A DNA stretch of 7,653 bases, taken from Planctomycetales bacterium. Lineage in GTDB: Bacteria > Planctomycetota > Planctomycetia > Isosphaerales > Isosphaeraceae. The notes under the pieces were generated by a model. It was not told where the DNA came from, ran no database searches, and worked only from the letters and a program-made list of their open reading frames with translations. A program made the position numbers and the translations under genes. Of the stretch, positions 1 to 5,233 are shown piece by piece (positions within the stretch are counted from its first letter, which is position 1; each line of letters opens with the position of its first letter). The DNA lies in contig DAIDJI010000251.1 of the NCBI GenBank assembly GCA_027451455.1, forward strand, positions 1 through 7,653, given 5' to 3'.

Positions 1-424
1 CGGCGGCCTGTTGATGGGGAACATGCTCACCCGTCGCCCGGACCTTTTCGGCGCGATCGTCTGCGGGTCTCCGCTGCTCGACATGAAGCGATACAGCCAC
101 CTGCTCGCCGGGGCGAGCTGGATGGGCGAGTACGGCAACCCCGACGTTCCCGAGGAGTGGTCGTTCATCCAGACCTTCTCGCCGTATCACAACGTCCGGA
201 AGTCGACAAAGTATCCGCGGATGCTGATCACCACGTCGACGCGCGACGACCGGGTCCACCCCGGCCACGCCCGGAAGATGGCGGCGAAGATGCGGGAGCA
301 GGGGCACGACGTCCTCTATTACGAGAACGTCGAGGGCGGCCACTCGGCCGCCGCCGACAACAGGCAGCGTGCCTTCATGGACGCCCTCGATTACACGTTC
401 CTCTGGAACGAGCTGGGCCGCTGA
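1..424 (+). CDS. Prolyl oligopeptidase family serine peptidase (S9A/PreP-like), C-terminal part
   Basis: This is the 3' end of a longer gene; the reading frame (from base 2) is open at the window edge. It encodes the last ~140 residues of an alpha/beta-hydrolase peptidase that cleaves short proline-containing peptides. The first codons read GGLLMGNMLTRRPDLFGA. In the S9 family this follows directly after the nucleophilic serine (usual context G-x-S-N-G-G), so that serine lies just outside the window. The catalytic aspartate is in DDRVHP (about bases 245-262) and the catalytic histidine is in GGHSAAADN (His codon 341-343), so the other two triad members are present. SPYHNV and the closing helix (DALDYTFLWNEL) also fit this family. 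The protein may be secreted or periplasmic, but its N-terminus is not visible. It ends with TGA at 422-424 and converges on the minus-strand small gene with a 9-bp gap. The family call is firm; substrate and localisation are not. Confidence 0.92.
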   Translation, partial: GGLLMGNMLTRRPDLFGAIVCGSPLLDMKRYSHLLAGASWMGEYGNPDVPEEWSFIQTFSPYHNVRKSTKYPRMLITTSTRDDRVHPGHARKMAAKMREQGHDVLYYENVEGGHSAAADNRQRAFMDALDYTFLWNELGR

Positions 425-433
425 ACGGCCGGC

Positions 434-628
434 TCACTCCTTCTTCGACCCGCCGGCGCCCTCGTCCTTCGGGGGCGCCGGCCTCGGCGGCGGTTCCTGC
501 GAGGTCGATTCACCCCCGGGTCGATCGTCGGGCGGATTCGCCTCGTCGACGCCGTGCTCGATCGTGCGCTCGCCGAAGATCTTTTCGAAGTTCGGGAAAC
601 CGTAGCGCCTTACTATAGGCCCACTCAT
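434..628 (-). CDS. Small protein of unknown function (64 aa), SGPIVRR N-terminus
   Basis: I do not recognise this protein. The N-terminal half (MSGPIVRRYGFPNFEKIFG, then ERTIEHGVDE) looks ordered. The C-terminal half is a low-complexity tail rich in Pro, Glu, Asp, Gly and Lys that ends in KKE. ATG at 626-628 is chosen because AAGGA lies 9 nt upstream and an in-frame TAA lies at 641-643. The strongest support is a second, diverged copy of its 5' end at 1795-1833: nine of twelve compared residues agree and most base differences are synonymous, so this start has been under protein-level selection. The first codons use A/T-ending triplets (AGT, CCT, ATA, GTA, AGG), while the rest of the gene is strongly GC3. 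The gene could therefore have a junction near its start. It lies 41 bp downstream of the HEPN-like gene and may share its transcript. It could instead be a truncated remnant of a larger gene. Confidence 0.55.
   Translation of the reverse strand: MSGPIVRRYGFPNFEKIFGERTIEHGVDEANPPDDRPGGESTSQEPPPRPAPPKDEGAGGSKKE
452..482. terminator. Strong inverted repeat at the convergent gene ends
   Basis: GCCGGCGCCC (452-461) pairs perfectly with GGGCGCCGGC (473-482). The 11-nt space between them can add two more pairs. The hairpin starts 28 bp past the oligopeptidase stop and lies inside the 3' coding end of the opposing small gene. No T-tract follows on either strand, so it is not a classical intrinsic terminator. 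It could be a hairpin-only bidirectional terminator or RNA-stabilising structure of the kind proposed for GC-rich genomes, or a by-product of Gly/Ala/Pro codon use. Confidence 0.35.
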
Positions 629-669
629 AAATAGAAGTCCTTAAGAGAGGAGTGGATGGGATCCTTGGC

Positions 670-1167
670 CTAGGGGAAGTAGACGAGATAATCCCTCAGC
701 AATGTCTCCACGAAGAACTTCAGTCGGCGTCCTGCTGTAGTCGTCGCCCAAGCTTGCCACTCGGGAAAGCTGTACGAGAGTGGCCCATGCATTGGCATTG
801 ATCGGGGCCAGGGGTACTCGGGATTCGCATTTGTCGGCCCAGGAACCAGGTTCTGGATCTTCGAGGCGAGATCCCGGATGGCGGGCCATTGCAGGACAAA
901 TCGCCTCTCGCTGCTGTACCCGAACATCCGATGAAAATCCGACCGTCCAGAGGTGGCCAGGGCCCGAAGGAATGGCTCGAACGTATAATGCCCGCCGGTC
1001 GGAGGGCTCATCAGCCTCCAGAACCACACCTTGGACAGCTTCTCGGTACACATCTGAAGATAGTGAAGGCGGTGGCAGACGTCCTGGCGGGTCAACCTCC
1101 CATAGATGTCATAGTCGGATCGAGCTTGTTCGAGGAATAGCTGTTGAGGAAGATTGAGCGGCACCAT
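670..1167 (-). CDS. HEPN-like all-helical protein (165 aa), second gene of a two-gene cassette
   Basis: This protein resembles the HEPN superfamily: compact four-helix proteins that are often RNases or nucleotide-binding partners in toxin-antitoxin and defence modules. An N-terminal helix (about residues 8-25, FLEQARSDYDIY) is followed by a Cys/His-rich helix with CHRLHYLQMCTEKLSK (31-46), the position where HEPN proteins carry their 'Q..EK..K' signature. GGHYTFEPFLRAL (58-70) then corresponds to the usual 'HDL..L' element. An R-x4-H arrangement (R27 to H32) is present, but it lies earlier than the canonical catalytic site and may be fortuitous. The C-terminal part contains NPEYPWP (115-121) and ends in a helix. 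ATG at 1165-1167 is chosen because it overlaps the TAA of the preceding gene by one base, with GAGGG just upstream. This implies translational coupling. A longer in-frame ATG at 1251 lies inside the upstream gene and is unlikely. The fold is an inference from pattern; activity is unknown. Confidence 0.7.
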   Translation of the reverse strand: MVPLNLPQQLFLEQARSDYDIYGRLTRQDVCHRLHYLQMCTEKLSKVWFWRLMSPPTGGHYTFEPFLRALATSGRSDFHRMFGYSSERRFVLQWPAIRDLASKIQNLVPGPTNANPEYPWPRSMPMHGPLSYSFPEWQAWATTTAGRRLKFFVETLLRDYLVYFP

Positions 1168-1613
1168 TACCCTCGGACGATGACCTGATTGTCGCGGAAT
1201 CGCCAGCCAGGAGGCAAGATTGAGTCGCCTTCCTGCTGGACGCGATCCCATTGATCGGATGTGATGTCAGCAACGAAAACCCGATAGGGCGGATCCATCT
1301 CGGGCGTAAAGTCGAGCGGCTCGATAGGTTGGGTGTCCGCCTGATTCAAGAACCGATTGACTTCGAGCAACCGAATCTCGTTCTCCGGGGCTCCCGTCGG
1401 GAGATAAACAACTTGCTCGAGCGCGGCGTCGGTGGAGAGGTGACGCCGTGCGAGCCAATGGGCGAACTGGTCGGGCGTCGCATGACGATCCGGTCGCGCC
1501 AGATCGCCGGGTTCCGTATCGTTGCGCCGTCGATAGGCGGTGGTCACGACTTCCTCCAGAGCCGCCGGGTCGAGCCGGGTCAAGGCCTGGATGAGTTCTT
1601 CGCGGTCCAGCAT
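1167..1613 (-). CDS. Protein of unknown function (148 aa), first gene of the HEPN-like cassette
   Basis: I recognise no named family. Residues 1-30 (MLDREELIQALTRL, then DPAALEEVV) look like a short helical domain of the kind used as an adaptor or association module. A variable linker (31-46) precedes a helix with QFAHWLARRHL (49-59). The C-terminal part (about 67-148) looks alpha/beta, with VVYLPTGAPENEIRLLEVN, YRVFVADITSDQWDRV and ILPPGWRF. The protein lacks the GS-x-x-R-G/D-x-D motif of the MNT nucleotidyltransferases that usually partner HEPN proteins, so it would be a different type of partner, perhaps an antitoxin, adaptor or sensor. ATG at 1611-1613 is chosen because GGGGAGG lies 7 nt upstream. 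The frame stays open to an ATG at 1778, but that extension is Arg/Ser-rich and looks non-coding. The stop overlaps the start of the HEPN-like gene by one base. A candidate promoter lies at 1702-1730. Confidence 0.75.
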   Translation of the reverse strand: MLDREELIQALTRLDPAALEEVVTTAYRRRNDTEPGDLARPDRHATPDQFAHWLARRHLSTDAALEQVVYLPTGAPENEIRLLEVNRFLNQADTQPIEPLDFTPEMDPPYRVFVADITSDQWDRVQQEGDSILPPGWRFRDNQVIVRG

Positions 1614-1620
1614 GGATGGG

Positions 1621-1627
1621 CCTCCCC
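1621..1627 (-). promoter_or_regulatory. Shine-Dalgarno site that sets the start of the 148-aa gene
   Basis: On the minus strand, GGGGAGG is followed by a 7-nt spacer (CCCATCC) and ATG at 1611-1613. This supports the 148-residue start over the in-frame ATG at 1778. Confidence 0.7.
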
Positions 1628-1701
1628 GGATTGTTCGCCGACTGCCCTCGCTCCCCTGCTGGTGCGAGCGATCGGTGATGGACGCCGAACCTCTACGTCC
1701 G

Positions 1702-1730
1702 ATTCTAATCCCGGAGTTCTGATGAGCCAA
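1702..1730 (-). promoter_or_regulatory. Candidate sigma70-type promoter for the two-gene cassette
   Basis: Read on the minus strand, TTGGCT (1730-1725, four of six matches to TTGACA) is separated by exactly 17 bp from TAGAAT (1707-1702, five of six matches to TATAAT). It would start transcription around 1695 and leave a leader of about 80 nt before the ATG at 1613. Planctomycete promoters are poorly characterised, so this rests on consensus and spacing alone. Confidence 0.4.
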
Positions 1731-1794
1731 GGCTCGCCGCTGGAAGACACCTGGATTCGTCCGGCGACTTCCGGTCAATTCCTGGATTCTATCG

Positions 1795-1833
1795 GTTCCG
1801 CAAGCCGTTGCGCCGGACGATGGGCCCGCTTAT
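1795..1833 (-). repeat. Diverged second copy of the small-gene 5' end (SGPIVRR)
   Basis: This segment aligns without gaps to 590-628 on the same strand with 29 of 39 bases identical. Translated, it reads ISGPIVRRNGLRN against MSGPIVRRYGFPN. Five of the seven SGPIVRR codons differ and all five changes are synonymous. Here the start codon position is ATA, and the frame stops at TAG (1789-1791) shortly after the similarity ends. It is therefore a decayed or truncated relative of the 64-aa gene, not a recent duplicate. It lies 1,205 bp upstream in the direction of transcription, with the two-gene cassette between the copies. Confidence 0.6.
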
Positions 1834-1886
1834 ATCAAACCTCGAATCTTCCTGTGATGGCCAGCAGTCGACAATCAGTCCCGCAG

Positions 1887-2027
1887 TCAGGTTTGATGAA
1901 TCGATTCATCATAGATCGATTCGGTCGAGCATCTCCAAGGCCATCCCTGAGAACCGTTGCAGTGGCTCGGCTCGATCTCATAATGCGTCCGGGCCAGTTC
2001 TTCGGCCTCTTCGTCTTTCGTCGGCAT
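1887..2027 (-). pseudogene. Remnant of a small gene with an apparent frameshift
   Basis: ATG at 2025-2027 has GAGG 7 nt upstream and opens a protein-like start, MPTKDEEAEELARTHYEIEPS. After this the intact frame turns into atypical sequence rich in Cys, Trp and Ser and stops after 46 residues. Moving by one frame near 1963-1964 restores a plausible amphipathic helix (LQRFSGMALEMLDRIDL) that ends in tandem TGA codons (1906-1911). The same shifted frame then continues toward the SGPIVRR remnant with another protein-like stretch (LTAGLIVDCWPSQEDSRFD). This pattern suggests a decaying gene with at least one indel and one nonsense change. The alternative is a genuine 46-residue peptide. No family is recognised. 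Confidence 0.35.
1894..1911. repeat. Perfect 18-bp palindrome
   Basis: TGATGAATCGATTCATCA is identical to its reverse complement along its whole length. A second ATCGATTC lies nearby at 1915-1922. The palindrome sits in the degenerate stretch about 165 bp upstream of the -35 candidate of the cassette. It could be a dimeric repressor operator or a recombination scar. Nothing else in the sequence identifies a binding protein. Confidence 0.6.
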
Positions 2028-2157
2028 GATGACGCCTCGATCCTCCCGGAACTCGCCCCGGCCGAGACCCGATCGACTCACTTCCTCACCTATTATCCCG
2101 GGTCGTCCGCCGGCCGCAAGCGGGCCCGTCGGCCGAGGTCCCCTGCCCCAATCGCGG

Positions 2158-3270
2158 CTATGCCTTCTTCGGCCTCGTCCCGGCCGGTCGGAGCAGATCG
2201 GGGAGCTCGTCGATCTGGCGTGTGAAGGCGTCGGTCCCGTTCCGGCTGTCGAACTGGTCGGCGACCTCGCGGGCCCCGCTCAGGAACCAGTCGCGGCAGG
2301 CCGCGATGTCTCGCAATCCGCGCGCATCGGCCGGCGGCGCCGACTCCGGCAGCCGGACCTTCGCCGATCCCTTCCCCTCGCTCAGCATCCGCTCGGCCCA
2401 GAGCGCCGCCGCCAGCAGGAAGTGGAACCGGTCGAGCGGCATGATCGTCTCGACGGCGTCGACGATGTGGCGTTCCAGCAGCGTTCGGGCGACTAAGAGG
2501 TCGCCGACCAGCACCAGGAACCTCAGGTGATACCCCTGCAAGTCCACGAATTGCCGCCCCTTCCGGACGAGGCGATAGCCCTCCCGGTGGTGCTCCCACG
2601 CCTCCTCGATCTGCCCGAGCTTCACCTCCGGTAACAGCACGTGCGCAAGGACGCTATGCGGCTCCTCAGCGCACCGGAGTCGACCGTTCAGTACCGGCCC
2701 GGCGGCCTGGATCGCGCGTCTCCATTGATTCTGGGACAGATAATACTGGCAATTCCCGTTCGCGACGCAGGCGATGCAGTCGCTCAGCGAGTCCCGGCGC
2801 GATCGGCGGAACTCGGCGTGCGCCGATCGGGCCGCCTCGCGCTCGCCGGAGAGCACGAGGAACTTCCGGCGGAGCAGATTCGCCGCGTACATCGAATGCC
2901 CCATCGCCCGGCATCGCGCCTCGAAATCGTCGAAGAGCGCCATCACCCGATCCCGCGGGACCTGCGGCAGATGCGTGCAGGTGGCGATGGTCCACTTGTA
3001 CGTCCACATAATATCGTGCGTGTCGAATCGACCGGGATAACGGTCGTACTGGGCGAGCCGCCAGGCGAACGAGACCAGCGCCACATCACCGCGCGCCGAG
3101 AACTCGGCGGTCTCCTGGAGCTTGTGCCTCATCGAGTAGCCGAGGTCGATGTCCTGGAGCGAATCGGCGATCCGGACCGCCTCCTCGAACATCGCGAGCC
3201 GGGTTGGGCCGTAGGGGAGCCCCATCGCCTTCTCGGCGATTTCGAACGCGTCGCCGCGTGTCTGGCTCAT
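2158..3270 (-). CDS. TPR-like helical-repeat protein (370 aa) coupled to HSP90
   Basis: This soluble, all-helical protein has no signal peptide or membrane segment. It reads as degenerate tetratricopeptide-type helix pairs through most of its length, for example RLAMFEEAVRIADSLQD (24-40), LVSFAWRLAQYDR (65-77), MYAANLLRRKFLVLSGE (127-143), QWRRAIQAAGPVLNGRL (182-198), HVLLPEVKLGQIEEAWEH (210-227) and LRFLVLVGDLLVARTLLERH (249-268). Residues 165-174 (CIACVANGNC) hold a three-cysteine cluster. GRLRCAEEPH (196-205) looks like a conserved core. TPR proteins act as protein-protein scaffolds. ATG at 3268-3270 overlaps the HSP90 stop as ATGA, and AAGGAGG lies 7 nt upstream inside the HSP90 gene, so the two proteins are co-translated. 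This suggests a partner, adaptor or client-selector for the chaperone; that role is an inference. The frame stays open far upstream to 4746, but that part is antisense-style shadow of the HSP90 gene. Confidence 0.85.
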   Translation of the reverse strand: MSQTRGDAFEIAEKAMGLPYGPTRLAMFEEAVRIADSLQDIDLGYSMRHKLQETAEFSARGDVALVSFAWRLAQYDRYPGRFDTHDIMWTYKWTIATCTHLPQVPRDRVMALFDDFEARCRAMGHSMYAANLLRRKFLVLSGEREAARSAHAEFRRSRRDSLSDCIACVANGNCQYYLSQNQWRRAIQAAGPVLNGRLRCAEEPHSVLAHVLLPEVKLGQIEEAWEHHREGYRLVRKGRQFVDLQGYHLRFLVLVGDLLVARTLLERHIVDAVETIMPLDRFHFLLAAALWAERMLSEGKGSAKVRLPESAPPADARGLRDIAACRDWFLSGAREVADQFDSRNGTDAFTRQIDELPDLLRPAGTRPKKA

Positions 3271-5087
3271 GGTCGCGCCTCCTTCGTCCCGTCCCCGATC
3301 GCTGACTCGATCAGACCGGTGAGTCCCTGCGAGAGCAGGCCCAGCTCGCGCGTCGACAGCGGCTCCTGCGCCAGGAGGAGCCCCTGGACGTAGAGGACCT
3401 GCACGGCCTTCTCGAGGACCGTTCGCGAGGTGACCGAGGCCAGCCGGCGGATCATCGGGTTGCGGAAGTTCAGCACCAGCGCGGTCGTCGGCCGGATGCC
3501 CGGCCGCGATTGCAGGCTCTCCAGGACGCCCTGGAAGAGCGGGTCGGCCGTCTCCTTGCTCTGCTCCAGCGAGCGGACGAACCGCGCGTCGGACCCGGCG
3601 GCGAAGAGCGCCGGCAGCTCCGTCGGCTGAAACTTCCTCGCCTCGGGCTGGCAGGCGAACGGCCGGAGGGTCGGGATCGCGACGTCGAGCAGCGCCTCGG
3701 CCGCCTCGCGATCCTCGGGGCCCAGCTCCTCGAAGTCGTGGGTCATCGAGGCGGCGTCGAGCGGACGGAGCTCGACGTCGGGGTAGACCTCGGGGAGCTT
3801 CGCGAGCAGTTCGGGGTCGTAGACGTATCCGGCGTTGATCAGCGTGAGCCCCTGCGCCGAGGCGATCTTCTCCATCTGGCGATACTGGCCGATGTCTTCG
3901 ACGAAGCTGAGCGGCCCGCCCTGCTCGCGGAGAGCCCGGACGGTCTGCCGGCCTCGCGTTGTCTCGAACGGGAGCCAGTCGATGAAGATCCGGTAGCATT
4001 CGTCGTCGCGGGCCGCGAGCGCCTTGAGCGCCAGGTGGTGGACCCCCAGGAACCGCTCGAACCGCGCCGACTCGCGCCCGGCGAGCCCAACCAGGTGGTC
4101 GCGGAGGCAGGCGCCCAGCTCCTCGCGTGCCGCATCGAGGCTCGCGTCCTCGTAGAAACCCTCGCGCGAGGCCGTCGGGCGGAGGCTCTCGGCGTTCACG
4201 ACCGCCTTGACGAAGAACGCCCAGTCGGGGAGCAGGTTGTCGGCGTCCTCGCTCAGGAGCATGTTCCGCAGGTAGATCCGGTGCGACCGCCGGGCGTTGA
4301 GGTTCGCCGGGTGCGGCAGGACGAACGCGACCCCCTCGACGCCCCCGGCCTCCGAGTGCAGTGGGATCGCGTCCATGAAGCTGATGTCGAACGCCTCCTT
4401 GCCGTAGGCCAGCAACGCCCGGGTCCGGGCCTGCTCGTTCGCGTACGACCGCCGCCAGGGGGCGCCGTCCCGGTTGACCACGACGCTCGACGACCCGCCG
4501 GAGACGCGGACCGGGTAGGGCAAGAGCAGGCCGTAATGGCGCGCCAGGTCCCGGATCGAATCGCCCCGGAAGATCTCCTCGCGGCCCTCGCGGCACTTGA
4601 GGTAGACCCGCGTCCCGGGGGCCAGGTCGAGGTCGAGGACGCGGACCGAATAGGTGCCATCCGCCTGGCCGCGCCACTCGACCGGCGGACTTCCCTCGCG
4701 GGCGCTCCGCGTGACGACGACGATCTCCTCGCTGACGACGAAGCACGAGAGCAGGCCGATGCCAAACTGGCCGAGGAAGTCGCCGGTGCGCCGGCCCTCA
4801 GCGTCGCGCTTGGAGGTCTCGCCGATCGTGGAGAGGAACTTGTGGATTTCTTCTTCAGTCAGGCCGATCCCGTCGTCGGTGGCCTCGAGCGTCGGCGGCT
4901 TCCCGCGCTGCGAGGTCAGTGAGAGAGCAATCTCGCCCGCGTGATCCGGCTCGAACTGCCGACGCGCCGTGATCGCGTCGACGGCGTTCTGCAGAAGTTC
5001 GCGGACGAAGACCTCGGGCCGGCTGTACAGGTGGTTCGACAGGAGATCGATGACCCCCCGCAGGTTGATCTGGAATCGGTGGTTCAA
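3267..5087 (-). CDS. HSP90 family molecular chaperone ATPase (HtpG-related, non-canonical)
   Basis: This is a cytosolic GHKL ATPase chaperone of 606 residues, close to the usual HtpG length. The N-terminal ATP-binding domain shows RELLQNAVDAI (29-39; E30 is the presumed catalytic Glu and N34 the Mg-binding Asn), DDGIGL (71-76; D71 is the adenine-contacting Asp, and D72 replaces the usual Asn), a lid segment (88-105) about five residues shorter than in E. coli HtpG, GQFGIG (106-111) and GTRVYLKC (158-165). The middle domain has the catalytic-arginine region ASREGFYED (306-314, R308). The C-terminal dimerisation domain ends in GDGTKEARP with no MEEVD-type tail. The sequence looks like the shorter 'HSP90 family protein' branch known from actinobacteria and planctomycetes rather than classical HtpG, so I give no gene symbol. 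The start is TTG at 5085-5087, because GAGGGAG lies 6 nt upstream and homology begins at NHRFQINLRGVIDLLSNHL. The Arg-rich extension to 5168 is rejected. The 3' end overlaps the TPR-like gene by 4 bp. Confidence 0.93.
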   Translation of the reverse strand: MNHRFQINLRGVIDLLSNHLYSRPEVFVRELLQNAVDAITARRQFEPDHAGEIALSLTSQRGKPPTLEATDDGIGLTEEEIHKFLSTIGETSKRDAEGRRTGDFLGQFGIGLLSCFVVSEEIVVVTRSAREGSPPVEWRGQADGTYSVRVLDLDLAPGTRVYLKCREGREEIFRGDSIRDLARHYGLLLPYPVRVSGGSSSVVVNRDGAPWRRSYANEQARTRALLAYGKEAFDISFMDAIPLHSEAGGVEGVAFVLPHPANLNARRSHRIYLRNMLLSEDADNLLPDWAFFVKAVVNAESLRPTASREGFYEDASLDAAREELGACLRDHLVGLAGRESARFERFLGVHHLALKALAARDDECYRIFIDWLPFETTRGRQTVRALREQGGPLSFVEDIGQYRQMEKIASAQGLTLINAGYVYDPELLAKLPEVYPDVELRPLDAASMTHDFEELGPEDREAAEALLDVAIPTLRPFACQPEARKFQPTELPALFAAGSDARFVRSLEQSKETADPLFQGVLESLQSRPGIRPTTALVLNFRNPMIRRLASVTSRTVLEKAVQVLYVQGLLLAQEPLSTRELGLLSQGLTGLIESAIGDGTKEARP

Positions 5088-5093
5088 GGCGAT

Positions 5094-5100
5094 CTCCCTC
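5094..5100 (-). promoter_or_regulatory. Shine-Dalgarno site supporting a TTG start for HSP90
   Basis: On the minus strand, GAGGGAG precedes TTG (5087-5085) with a 6-nt spacer (ATCGCC). No ATG or GTG lies near the point where HSP90 homology begins, so this site decides the start. Confidence 0.65.
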
Positions 5101-5171
5101 GGACGTGCGCGGGCCCGGCCCTCATCGACACCGGGCGGACGACGCCCGACGCTCGTCGCTCGACACATCCA

Positions 5172-5200
5172 TCGATAACGCCGAGTTCCACGTCATGCAA
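5172..5200 (-). promoter_or_regulatory. Weak candidate promoter for the HSP90-TPR operon
   Basis: On the minus strand, TTGCAT (5200-5195) is followed after 17 bp by TATCGA (5177-5172). Each hexamer matches only three of six consensus positions. It lies in the 146-bp gap where a promoter is expected. Just upstream is a short GGCCC/GGGCC hairpin (5201-5214) that could mark the end of the preceding transcript. I see no clear CIRCE or other heat-shock operator. Confidence 0.2.
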
Positions 5201-5233
5201 GGCCCCAGCGGGCCCGAAGGCGACGGACCCGGC

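Larger units (their letters stand above)
1614..2157. other. 544-bp region with no confidently intact gene
   Basis: This stretch lies between the TPR-like gene and the two-gene cassette. On the minus strand it contains a short frameshifted ORF (from 2027), an 18-bp perfect palindrome, a decayed copy of the small-gene 5' end, a 9-bp direct repeat CCTGGATTC (1750-1758 and 1781-1789), a promoter-like pair of hexamers, and the ribosome binding site of the 148-aa gene. In 1861-1920 the GC content is about 47%, well below the neighbouring operon. Long plus-strand frames cross it but have no protein-like composition. Confidence 0.6.

Noticed and set aside
641..1051. Minus-strand 136-residue frame overlapping the HEPN-like gene
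   Set aside because: The overlapping frame has the coupled start, Shine-Dalgarno and helical signature; this one has none.
1168..1251. Earlier in-frame ATG for the HEPN-like gene
   Set aside because: It lies well inside the 148-aa gene, and the added residues read as an Arg-rich shadow. The ATG at 1167 sits at the coupled stop/start.
1750..1789. 9-bp direct repeat CCTGGATTC as an operator or insertion footprint
   Set aside because: It is short, its surrounding bases do not align, and it has no symmetry, so it is not separable from chance.
2081..2157. Terminator after the TPR-like gene
   Set aside because: Only a 5-bp GGCCG/CGGCC pairing with a long loop and no T-tract is visible.
1251..2225. 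324-residue plus-strand frame across the cassette and the degenerate region
   Set aside because: It runs antisense to the 148-aa gene and then through intergenic sequence, with low-complexity Arg/Ser/Pro content and no recognisable fold.
3267..3300. A MEEVD-like TPR-binding tail on the HSP90
   Set aside because: The C-terminus reads GDGTKEARP, with no EEVD or similar acidic motif.
3271..4746. Long upstream in-frame extension of the TPR-like gene, giving an 862-residue frame
   Set aside because: This part is Arg/Pro/Gly/Ala-rich and lies in another frame of the clearly real HSP90 gene. The ATG at 3270 has a perfect ribosome binding site and an ATGA overlap.
3510..4922. 470-residue plus-strand frame opposite HSP90
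   Set aside because: It is an antisense shadow of a high-GC3 gene, with composition dominated by Arg, Glu, Val and Asp runs and no recognisable domain.
5088..5168. ATG-initiated N-terminal extension of HSP90
   Set aside because: The extra 27 residues are Arg/Gly-rich with no HSP90 homology, and a good ribosome binding site precedes TTG at 5087.
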